7,962 bases of DNA, taken from positions 1 to 7,962 of the forward strand of contig JAMOMS010000220.1 in the NCBI GenBank assembly GCA_027067015.1, given 5' to 3'. The position numbers and the translations under genes are program-made. The DNA comes from Campylobacterales bacterium (GTDB taxonomy: Bacteria; Campylobacterota; Campylobacteria; Campylobacterales; Hydrogenimonadaceae). Below, piece by piece: positions 1 to 7,962 of this stretch; position 1 is the first letter of the stretch, and each line of letters opens with the position of its first letter. A model generated the notes under the pieces. That model was not told the origin of the DNA. It worked only from the letters and a program-made list of their open reading frames with translations, and did not search any database.

Positions 1-1
1 C

Positions 2-55
2 GAACCGGCCGGCAGATGGATGATTCTGTTACACAATACGGGCCGGTTGAGATAA
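2..55 (+). CDS. 3' end of an unidentified upstream gene (partial)
   Basis: An open frame enters from the left edge and runs 17 codons, ending RWMILLHNTGRLR, to TAA at 53-55. A second in-frame stop (TAG, 56-58) follows directly. Tandem stops just 12-15 nt before the next start fit the end of a real gene co-transcribed with the AsmA-like gene. Too little is visible to name a family. The other plus-strand frames either stop early or run into the next gene out of frame. It could be chance open sequence, so confidence is low. Confidence 0.4.
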   Translation, partial: EPAGRWMILLHNTGRLR

Positions 56-70
56 TAGACGAGCGACACG

Positions 71-2650
71 ATGGTAACAACGGCAGCCAAAGCGATCCAC
101 TCCGCGATTCTAAAAATTTTTTTTGCCATCATTCCTCTCGTTCTCGGCTTTTCGCTCTGGCTCTCTTTGGGCATTTCACTGCAAAACGTTAACCTGCCCG
201 GTTTGCGAATGAGGCAATTTTACATCAAACTCGATAAAAAACTGATTCTTTCCATCAACGACCTGACCCTTACCCCCCGCCAAAAAGGCGGAACGGATCC
301 CCTTTCTCAGCTCCATAGCATCGGTGATAAGCTCAAGTGGCTTCCTCTGCTTTTTGAGCGTATCCATATCAATAACATGAGCGTCGGTGACTTCAGACTC
401 CGCGCGGAATATAACGGCTGTACGTTTCATATTGTCACCGATCGCATCGATCTCTCCGCCCGCCTGCAATACCATAGCGCCCAACGCCTCTTTAGGGCCG
501 ATAACCTGCGGTTACGCCTCCTAAAACCCGATCTTCGCTTTGACGGTCATTTGCGCTATACGGCAACCAAAGGGGAGTGGGAAGCGGAAGGCTCTTATGA
601 GGGATTGGGCCTGGCGGGCAATATCTCCCTTAAACGCCAAGACGATCTTGTTTCGTTTGCCCTCAACTCCCAACGGGTCGCCTCGCTGGGCCCGCTGGTA
701 AAAGAACTGGCCGTTCCCCGCCCCATCGCCGTCTGGATGGTGGATAAAATTCGCGCCAAAGGCTACCTGCTCAAAAACCTAAGCGGCCAGATACGCCTCA
801 CCGCCAAAGGCCCTCAGCCCCTTATCAAAAGCCTTAGGGGCACAGCCTACGCCTTTGGCGCCGCCATCCGTTTCCACCCCGACGCCCCGCCGGTTTTAAC
901 CAAACGCATCCGCATTACCTTTCAAAACGACACCCTCTTTTTCGACCTGAAAGAGCCGGTATTCAGAAAGATTCCCCTTGCGGGCAGTCGTGTCACTATC
1001 GGCCCCATTATCCAACGCCGCTCTCCCCCGGCCCTGACATTGACCATTCGGGCCAAAGGGCCGTTGGATAAGCGTGTCACCGACCTTTTGGCCCTCTACC
1101 GCATCCCCCTCCCCTTTCGCCAAACCAAAGGTATCCTGAATGCCGAAACCAAACTGACATTTCGATTAACGGACGGCAAAGTGACCGATTACGAAGGCCG
1201 ATACACCGCCCCGTCGGCTACCTTGCTTTTTGACGATACCCTGCCCGTACCGGTGGAAGATTTAAACGTTACCGCCAAAGGCAAAAAGTTTACGATCCGC
1301 TCGGCGCGTATCGCCTACCCGCCCTACCTTCTGGCCGATGTGAGCGGCACCCTTGCCCTCGCGCAAAAAAAGGGCGATTTCGCTTTGCGAATTCAAAAAG
1401 CGCGCTACCCCGCCAAAAGCCCGTTACTCTCTATCCAAAACGACACCCGCCATATTACCCTCGATTTCAATCAAAATGTCCGTTTCACCCTCCCCGGCCT
1501 GCTGGCGCAAGCCACCTACCGCCGGGAAGGTCTTAAGATACGGTTGGATGATCTCTCCCGCTTGGCCCCCTATTTTGACGGCCCGCTTAAAAGGATCCGC
1601 GGCGGACAACTCACACTCACGACACGGCGCCAAGAGATAGAAGGGCAACTCACACTCCACTATCCCAACGAAATTTTTACCCAAAAAGGCAAACCGCTTG
1701 AGCGTTTTGATATTCGGTTTCAAAGTGACACCAACGGGTGGCAGGCACAAGTCAACAAGATCGCCACCCTCAAAGGAGACTCTGACAAAATCTCCGTCAG
1801 CTATCAGAATATCGACATTCGCATCCCGCCGCTTCGACGGATGCTTCTTCATGATCGTAACGGCACGACGCCAAACGCTCCAAAAGTTCGTCTTTTCGGA
1901 CGACACACCACCCTCTACCTTGACCGCGCCAGTCTTCCGTGCGACTCGCTTGATCTTCTGATCATCCCCCGCCCCTTCTCCCTCAGTTTTCTTTCCCGTC
2001 ACGCCGACGGAACCATCAAAGGCGCCCTCTACAATCAAAAGCTTCAGGTGACGGGCAAAAACCTGCCGGCCCGCGTAATTCGCAGTGTCTCGGCCCTACA
2101 CGACCTGTACGGCGGCTATTTCAACTTTGACGCCGTGGGCACCCTGGACGACTTTTCCGGCGCGATCGACTTTTACGACACCCTTTGGGCCAAAAGCGCC
2201 ACTTATAACAATATCCTGGCCACTCTCAACACCGTCCCGGCCCTCTTAAGCCTCAAAAACCCCGGCTTTAACCGCAAGGGTTTCAAGATCAAAAAGGGGC
2301 AGATCCTCTACCGCTACAAAGCGCCGGCATTTACCTTTAAACAGATTACCGTTCATGGAGAGAGCGCCGATATTTTCGGCAGTGGGCAGATGAACCTGGA
2401 TACCGGAGAGATTCACGCCGCTTTGCAGATCCGCTTTTTGGAGACGGTGACCAACCTGATGCAAAAGATTCCGGTGGCGGGTTACCTGCTCTTTGGCAAA
2501 GAGGGGAATATCGCCATCGGCCTGCATATCGACGGATCCGTGAAAAACCCCGAGGTCAAAACCGACACGGTCAAAAATATTGTCACGGCGCCCTTTAACA
2601 TTATCCGCCGCACCATCACCCTCCCCTTTCACCTGGACGAGGCGTTTTAG
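71..2650 (+). CDS. AsmA/YhdP-like envelope protein (DUF3971 and AsmA-like C-terminal domain)
   Basis: This 859-residue protein has one N-terminal membrane anchor (about residues 13-36) followed by a long, beta-rich periplasmic part. A stretch around residues 205-245 (PRPIAVWMVDKIRAKGYLLKN) resembles the WL...G.v....l.G pattern of DUF3971 (YhdP-type) proteins. The last 220 residues look like an AsmA-like C-terminal domain: repeated G-x-a/l-beta strands, GSGQMNLDTGEIHAALQIRF, the loop IPVAGYLLFGKEG (about 800-812), then GSVKNPEV and a final amphipathic segment. AsmA-superfamily proteins (YhdP, TamB, YdbH) are known as bridge-like proteins implicated in phospholipid transport from inner to outer membrane; the same role here is inferred. 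The length is moderate (E. coli YhdP is larger). ATG 71 is the first start after the in-frame tandem stops at 53-58. Its ribosome site is weak (GAG only), so translation may be coupled to the upstream gene. Its stop is 3 nt from that of the convergent permease gene. Confidence 0.8.
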   Translation: MVTTAAKAIHSAILKIFFAIIPLVLGFSLWLSLGISLQNVNLPGLRMRQFYIKLDKKLILSINDLTLTPRQKGGTDPLSQLHSIGDKLKWLPLLFERIHINNMSVGDFRLRAEYNGCTFHIVTDRIDLSARLQYHSAQRLFRADNLRLRLLKPDLRFDGHLRYTATKGEWEAEGSYEGLGLAGNISLKRQDDLVSFALNSQRVASLGPLVKELAVPRPIAVWMVDKIRAKGYLLKNLSGQIRLTAKGPQPLIKSLRGTAYAFGAAIRFHPDAPPVLTKRIRITFQNDTLFFDLKEPVFRKIPLAGSRVTIGPIIQRRSPPALTLTIRAKGPLDKRVTDLLALYRIPLPFRQTKGILNAETKLTFRLTDGKVTDYEGRYTAPSATLLFDDTLPVPVEDLNVTAKGKKFTIRSARIAYPPYLLADVSGTLALAQKKGDFALRIQKARYPAKSPLLSIQNDTRHITLDFNQNVRFTLPGLLAQATYRREGLKIRLDDLSRLAPYFDGPLKRIRGGQLTLTTRRQEIEGQLTLHYPNEIFTQKGKPLERFDIRFQSDTNGWQAQVNKIATLKGDSDKISVSYQNIDIRIPPLRRMLLHDRNGTTPNAPKVRLFGRHTTLYLDRASLPCDSLDLLIIPRPFSLSFLSRHADGTIKGALYNQKLQVTGKNLPARVIRSVSALHDLYGGYFNFDAVGTLDDFSGAIDFYDTLWAKSATYNNILATLNTVPALLSLKNPGFNRKGFKIKKGQILYRYKAPAFTFKQITVHGESADIFGSGQMNLDTGEIHAALQIRFLETVTNLMQKIPVAGYLLFGKEGNIAIGLHIDGSVKNPEVKTDTVKNIVTAPFNIIRRTITLPFHLDEAF

Positions 2651-2653
2651 GGC

Positions 2654-3853
2654 TTACTCGTTGCGCAGGACTTTCAAAGGATCGATCTGCGAAGCCTTTT
2701 TGGCCGGGTAGAGCGAAGAGAGCAGTGAGATGGCCAGGGCCCCAAAAACGATGGCCCAAAAGTCGCTCATCTGAAGTTTCAGGGGAAGCCGGGAGGTGCC
2801 GTAGACATCTTCGGGCAGGGTGATGATATCAAAGTGTTTAAGCAGTTCCATGCCGCCCAGCCCCAACACGATCCCCGCCGCCACACCGCCGATGCCGATA
2901 ATAAGCCCCAAACGGAAAAAGATAGCCCGAATCTCCTTTTTCGAGGCCCCCAAAGAGAGTAGAAGCGCCACGTCACTGCGGCGGGTCATGACGGTCATGA
3001 GCAGGGAGCTGACAATATTGAGCGAGGCGATAAGAATAATGAGCATCAGCACGATAAAAAGCGCCCGCTTTTCCATCTGCATGGCCGAAAAAAAGTTGCC
3101 GTTTTGTTGCCACCACCCCACAATCGTCACCCCTTCAGGCAACTCTTCGCGAATGGCGTTGATGTCACTCATGGGGTTTTCGGAGAGAATATGAATACCG
3201 TCGTAAACCCCCGGCTCACGCTTTAAAATCTTCTCGAAGGTATCAAAACCGGTGTAGTAGTAGCTCTCGTCATAGGCGTTTAAACCCGAGCGAAAGAGTC
3301 CTTTAATCGTAAAACGCTTGGTCAGAGGCATCAGCGAAAGCCCCGCCGGGCGCATCTGCGAAAAGAGCAGTGTAATCTTGCCGCCTTCACGCAAAACCAG
3401 CTCCTCGGCCAACGGACGCCCCACTATAATGCCGTAGCGCCCGAAAGGTTGGTGATAGGCTTTGGCAAACACCTCGTTAACCCGCTTCTCCTCTTTCGGA
3501 TCGACGCCAAAAAGAAGCCCGCCTTTGAAACGGCCGTCATGGCGCACCATCACCTGGGTACGCATATAGGGGCTAAAGCGCAGATCTGGGAATTTGTCCT
3601 GCAGGCTCTCCAGCAGTGCTTTGTCCACCCGGCCACCCAACAGGGGATAGACCGTCAGGGGATAGTTCATGACAAAGAGGCGCTTTTCAAACTCTTTTTC
3701 CATGCCGTTCATGATGGCCATGGCGATGATGAGCACCGTCACCCCCACGGCGATCCCAAAAAAGGCGAGAATACCGGCCAGAAAAATAAACGGGTGCTCT
3801 TTGTCAAAGCGCAGATAGCGCCGCACCATCGTGTTGACAAACCGGGGGTTCAT
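2654..3853 (-). CDS. LolC/LolE-type lipoprotein-releasing ABC permease
   Basis: This 399-residue protein has the MacB/FtsX-like layout: a short cytosolic N-terminus, TM1 (about 21-48), a periplasmic domain (about 50-260), then TM2 (263-289), TM3 (312-335) and TM4 (364-383). Hallmarks of LolC/E are visible: IASLNIVSSLLMTVMTRRSD followed by LLLSLGASKKEIRAIF, and the C-terminal LYPAKKASQIDPLKVLR. In the family, a LolCDE or LolDF complex pulls mature lipoproteins from the inner membrane and hands them to LolA, using ATP hydrolysed by LolD. No ATPase is encoded nearby, so LolD must lie elsewhere. One permease gene is seen, so it may act as a LolF-like homodimer; that is inference. It lies 152 nt downstream of secA on the same strand and could share its transcript. 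The start is ATG 3851-3853, with GGAGG (complement of 3861-3865) 7 nt upstream, inside a small hairpin. Confidence 0.88.
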   Translation of the reverse strand: MNPRFVNTMVRRYLRFDKEHPFIFLAGILAFFGIAVGVTVLIIAMAIMNGMEKEFEKRLFVMNYPLTVYPLLGGRVDKALLESLQDKFPDLRFSPYMRTQVMVRHDGRFKGGLLFGVDPKEEKRVNEVFAKAYHQPFGRYGIIVGRPLAEELVLREGGKITLLFSQMRPAGLSLMPLTKRFTIKGLFRSGLNAYDESYYYTGFDTFEKILKREPGVYDGIHILSENPMSDINAIREELPEGVTIVGWWQQNGNFFSAMQMEKRALFIVLMLIILIASLNIVSSLLMTVMTRRSDVALLLSLGASKKEIRAIFFRLGLIIGIGGVAAGIVLGLGGMELLKHFDIITLPEDVYGTSRLPLKLQMSDFWAIVFGALAISLLSSLYPAKKASQIDPLKVLRNE

Positions 3854-3856
3854 CGT

Positions 3857-3871
3857 AAAGCCTCCGGCTTT
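3857..3871 (-). promoter_or_regulatory. Small hairpin carrying the permease gene's Shine-Dalgarno
   Basis: Read on the minus strand, AAAGCC-GGA-GGCTTT is a perfect 6-bp inverted repeat with a three-base loop, ending 3 nt before the ATG. The Shine-Dalgarno GGAGG occupies the loop and the first bases of the 3' arm. If it folds, ribosome access to the permease gene would be reduced, which could lower its expression relative to secA. It is short, so it may be chance. Confidence 0.35.
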
Positions 3872-3877
3872 GGAGAA

Positions 3878-4005
3878 TGAAAAGTGAAAAGTGAAAAGTG
3901 AAAAATGGATGTAGCCCGCATCGCGGGCCCCATTGGAATGAAATCGAAGGGAGCGAAAGCGACCATCCTAAACTTTTAACTTTTTAGTTTTTAACTTTTC
4001 ACTTA
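3878..4005. repeat. Heptad-armed inverted-repeat element (MITE-like) between secA and the permease gene
   Basis: The left arm (3878-3905) is three perfect copies of the heptad TGAAAAG and a fourth with one change (TGAAAAA). The right arm (about 3971-4005) read on the minus strand is built from the same kind of unit (GTGAAAA, GTTAAAA, CTAAAAA, GTTAAAA), so the arms are imperfect inverted complements; AGTGAAAAGT matches exactly. The 65-bp core holds a perfect hairpin, GCCCGC-ATC-GCGGGC (3914-3928). The right arm abuts the secA stop. The AT-rich arms around a GC-rich core contrast with the flanking genes. This design resembles miniature inverted-repeat or heptad intergenic repeats. No second copy exists in this window, so dispersal is unproven. 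In a readthrough transcript it would form a long stem between secA and the permease gene. Confidence 0.6.
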
Positions 4006-6627
<2,622 letters not shown>

Positions 6628-6634
6628 GTGCTGT

Positions 6635-6664
6635 TTACCTTTTTGAGGAAGAATCGCCGACCAT
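6635..6664 (-). other. Candidate 9-codon leader ORF upstream of secA
   Basis: ATG (complement of 6662-6664) opens a frame reading MVGDSSSKR and stopping at TAA (6635-6637). GAGG (complement of 6671-6674) precedes it by 6 nt, arguably a better ribosome site than that of secA. Its AGG-TAA end overlaps the AAAGG serving secA, so ribosomes finishing it would sit on the secA initiation region. The peptide does not resemble SecM or any arrest peptide I know. It may well be chance. Confidence 0.22.
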
Positions 6665-6697
6665 GGTGGACCTCGGCGGCGCTTTGGCCAAACCGCC
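6655..6697 (-). promoter_or_regulatory. Two overlapping, mutually exclusive hairpins in the secA leader
   Basis: CGCCGA (6655-6660) pairs perfectly with TCGGCG (6673-6678) around a 12-nt loop. GGCGG (6675-6679) pairs with CCGCC (6693-6697) around a 13-nt loop that contains the self-complementary TTTGGCCAAA core. The two stems share 6675-6678, so both cannot form at once. The arrangement is the kind seen in leader switches, but no T-tract follows, so a terminator is not indicated. GC-rich sequence makes chance pairing possible. Confidence 0.35.
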
Positions 6698-6729
6698 ACC
6701 GATATCCACGTTCGGCGTTTAAGGCATAG

Positions 6730-6738
6730 ATTTTATCA
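6730..6738 (-). promoter_or_regulatory. secA: Possible extended -10 promoter for secA
   Basis: On the minus strand TGA-TAAAAT is a fair match to an extended -10 element (TGn followed by TATAAT with one mismatch). No convincing -35 hexamer is seen 16-18 nt upstream, which is tolerated for extended -10 promoters. Transcription would start near 6723, leaving a leader of about 95 nt that contains the hairpins and the small ORF. I could not find a convincing promoter for lolA in the other direction. Confidence 0.35.
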
Positions 6739-6762
6739 CATCTTTACGCAGGGTTGTATAAA

Positions 6763-7293
6763 ATGCTTACCATGAAAAAATATCTTATCTTTCTCCTGGC
6801 CCTCGGCCTTCAGGCGGGTATGAGCCTGCCGGACTACTTTCGCGCAGATTTTGAGCAGACCGTCCGCTCCGATGACCACAACGCCACCTTGCGCTACAAA
6901 GGAAAACTGCGCTTCCATGCCCCCGACAACGCCCGTTGGGATTATGAAACACCGGTTGAAAAGAGCATCTGCGTCCAAAACGCCCGGGTCTGGGTGATCG
7001 AGCCGGAGCTGGAGCAGGCCACCCTCTTTCGCCTGCGCCAATCCATTCCGCTCAACACCCTGGTGGCACGGGCCAAACCCCAAAAAGACGGCAGTTACCT
7101 CTCCCGTTTTGAGGGGGTGGACTACCGCCTTCAAGCCGATACCCGGGGCCGTCCCGTCGCCATCTCCTACACCGACCACCTGGGTAACCGGGTGCGCATC
7201 CGATTTTTTCATATTGAGACCGACCCGTTCGATACCCGAACACTTGCCTGCCGCATCCCCGAAGGGTTTGACGTGATTGACGGCCGCTACTGA
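6763..7293 (+). CDS. lolA: Outer-membrane lipoprotein carrier protein LolA
   Basis: LolA is the periplasmic chaperone that accepts lipoproteins from the LolC/E-type permease and delivers them to the outer membrane. The 176 residues begin with a signal peptide (KK at 5-6, hydrophobic 7-18, cleavage probably near residue 18-21). Mature-protein hallmarks are FRADFEQTV (26-34), KGKLRF..P....RWDYETP (46-64) and VWVIEPELEQATLFRL (76-91). Length is normal for the phylum. ATG 6763 was chosen because AGGG (6750-6753) sits 9 nt upstream; ATG 6772 (MKKYLIFLL) would also leave an intact signal peptide, and a TTG at 6754 overlaps the ribosome site. It is transcribed divergently from secA across 135 nt. 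LolB, the usual outer-membrane receptor in gammaproteobacteria, is not encoded here. Confidence 0.93.
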   Translation: MLTMKKYLIFLLALGLQAGMSLPDYFRADFEQTVRSDDHNATLRYKGKLRFHAPDNARWDYETPVEKSICVQNARVWVIEPELEQATLFRLRQSIPLNTLVARAKPQKDGSYLSRFEGVDYRLQADTRGRPVAISYTDHLGNRVRIRFFHIETDPFDTRTLACRIPEGFDVIDGRY

Positions 7294-7309
7294 CGCCTTG
7301 ACAACAAGA

Positions 7310-7489
7310 CGGGGCGGTGACGTTCACAACACGCCGCCATCTGCGTCAATGAGCCCGCCGTCACACGGCGCTTCGCTCGTTCCACGCCATGATAACCACC
7401 GCGATGATCAGCTAAACAAACCCAAACAACGCCCCTTTCAGGGCGCCGCCCAAGTTCCCGATATGCCGGGTCTCGGTAGACTCCTCCAC
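7310..7489 (-). pseudogene. Decayed N-terminal remnant of a TMEM43-family membrane protein gene
   Basis: Starting at GTG 7487-7489, only 4 nt after the AIM24 stop, the minus strand reads a recognisable TMEM43/DUF1625-like N-terminus: GGALKGALFGFV, an in-frame TAG (7412-7414), then LIIAVVIMAWNERSAV, which parallels the family pattern of Gly-rich loop, membrane helix and WNEGRAV. A TGA follows (7361-7363). One frame over, TAGSLTQMAA (7361-7332) matches the expected continuation, and back in the first frame VVNVTA follows (7330-7313). So at least one nonsense change and two compensating frame shifts are needed. Only about 60 of a normal several hundred residues remain; the rest is lost before the lolA stop at 7293. 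The family assignment is from memory of the motif. The GTG start lacks a clear ribosome site and may have relied on coupling to the AIM24-family gene. Confidence 0.6.
7356..7370. repeat. Perfect triloop hairpin downstream of lolA
   Basis: CGCCGT-CAC-ACGGCG is a perfect 6-bp inverted repeat, 62 nt past the lolA stop. No T-run follows on either strand, so it is not a classic intrinsic terminator, although it could protect or end the lolA transcript. It overlaps the second stop in the decayed TMEM43-like frame. A weaker stem, CGCCC-CTTTCA-GGGCG, lies at 7430-7445. Confidence 0.35.
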
Positions 7490-7499
7490 GGCTCTACCG
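7474..7499. repeat. Inverted repeat spanning the AIM24-family stop codon
   Basis: CGGTAGA (7474-7480) and TCTACCG (7493-7499) are perfect 7-bp complements around a 12-nt loop. On the minus strand the stem begins in the last codons of the AIM24-family gene, includes its TAG, and encloses the GTG of the TMEM43-like remnant. It has no T-tract, so a terminator role is unsupported; an effect on coupling between the two frames is possible. Confidence 0.3.
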
Positions 7500-7962
7500 G
7501 TTGCCCATAACCAGGTCGCCGATCATCCCAAGGGCCGATCCCTCCCCCACGTCTTTGCCGCCGCCCTGGGGCGCGGCCGAGAGCATCCGGCCCGCCAGGC
7601 GGGAGAAGGGAAGCGACTGCACCCAGATTTTCCCGGGCCCCTGAAGTTTGGCGATAAAAAAGCCCTCGCCGCCAAAGAGCGCTGTTTTGATGCCTCCTAC
7701 CTGCTCAATGTCAAAGCGCACCTGCGGTTGCATAGCCACCAGACAGCCGGTATCCAGATGCAGGGTCTGGCCTTCATGCAGGGTAATCTCCTTGAGCATA
7801 CCCCCCGCGTGAATAAAGGCCATGCCGTCGCCTTCGAGTTTTTGCATAATGAAGCCTTCGCCACCAAACAGACCCGTCAATATTTTACGCTGAAAGTAGA
7901 TGCCTATGGATACCCCCCTGGCTGAGCACAAAAAGCAGTCTTTCTGGCAAATGAGCGTACCG
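7494..7962 (-). CDS. AIM24/TIGR00266-family protein (5' end beyond the window)
   Basis: The frame is open from the right edge, so the N-terminus is missing; visible residues begin GTLICQKDCFLCSARGVSIG. The family's duplicated beta-sandwich signature is clear: LFGGEGFIMQKLEGDGMAF, HAGG, LDTGCLVAMQP, then VGGIKTALFGGEGFFIAKL and GPGKIWVQSLPFSRLAGRM. A Gly-rich tail ends MGNR at TAG 7494-7496. About 155 residues are present of a family usually well over 200. A TTG at 7929-7931 is not the true start, because the conserved FLCSARG region continues upstream of it. AIM24 proteins have a TRAP-like fold; the yeast member is a mitochondrial inner-membrane protein, and the bacterial function is unknown. 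The gene runs toward lolA, with the TMEM43-like remnant immediately downstream. Confidence 0.9.
   Translation of the reverse strand, partial: GTLICQKDCFLCSARGVSIGIYFQRKILTGLFGGEGFIMQKLEGDGMAFIHAGGMLKEITLHEGQTLHLDTGCLVAMQPQVRFDIEQVGGIKTALFGGEGFFIAKLQGPGKIWVQSLPFSRLAGRMLSAAPQGGGKDVGEGSALGMIGDLVMGNR

Noticed and set aside
6628..6699. N-terminal extension of SecA from GTG 6697-6699
   Set aside because: The 24 extra residues are unlike SecA N-termini, which start at MIKSVF-like sequence, and no good ribosome site precedes the GTG. The open frame upstream is more likely the leader.
6720..6735. ATG-CCT-TAA two-codon ORF in the secA leader (minus strand)
   Set aside because: It lies at or just upstream of the expected transcription start near 6723 and has no ribosome site; chance is sufficient.
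6754..6762. TTG start for lolA adding three residues
   Set aside because: TTG 6754 directly follows the AGGG that best serves ATG 6763, leaving no spacing.
7277..7510. Plus-strand 77-codon open frame after lolA
   Set aside because: It overlaps the lolA end and the AIM24-family stop, has no ribosome site, and its composition is not protein-like. The opposite strand explains the region better as a TMEM43-like remnant.
7801..7918. Two C6 runs in the AIM24-family gene (7801-7806 and 7913-7918) as phase-variable tracts
   Set aside because: Six bases is shorter than tracts usually associated with switching in this phylum; the AsmA-like gene also has a C6 run with no sign of variation.

Overview
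The window looks like a chromosomal piece of a Campylobacterota (epsilonproteobacterial) genome, probably an environmental or vent-type lineage with fairly high GC for that phylum. Two things suggest this. First, the order lolC/E-type permease – secA with lolA diverging from secA matches, from memory, the arrangement in Campylobacter jejuni (Cj0941c–Cj0942c–Cj0943) and Helicobacter pylori (HP0787–HP0786–HP0785). Second, the proteins themselves have the expected sizes and motifs. Genus is not resolved, and no database search was possible.

Layout, left to right. (1) The last 17 codons of an unidentified plus-strand gene, ending in tandem stops. (2) A large plus-strand AsmA/YhdP-like envelope protein (DUF3971 plus AsmA-like C-terminus). 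Its stop lies only 3 nt from the stop of the convergent next gene. (3) A minus-strand LolC/E-type lipoprotein-release permease. (4) A 152-nt spacer holding a MITE-like or hairpin repeat with arms built from heptads. (5) Minus-strand secA. (6) A 135-nt divergent control region with a possible secA promoter, competing hairpins and a 9-codon leader ORF. (7) Plus-strand lolA. (8) About 200 nt containing what I read as the decayed N-terminal remnant of a TMEM43-family membrane protein gene on the minus strand. (9) A minus-strand AIM24/TIGR00266-family gene whose 5' end lies beyond the right edge.

The intact genes with known roles serve the cell envelope. SecA drives preproteins, including prolipoproteins, through SecYEG. 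The LolC/E-type permease, with a LolD ATPase that must be encoded elsewhere, extracts mature lipoproteins from the inner membrane. LolA carries them across the periplasm. The AsmA/YhdP-like protein belongs to a superfamily implicated in moving phospholipid to the outer membrane. No lolB or lolD is present here; LolB is normally absent outside beta/gammaproteobacteria.

No obvious new defence or mobile system is present. The most notable signals are the decayed TMEM43-like gene behind AIM24, the heptad-armed element between secA and the permease gene, and the leader architecture in front of secA.
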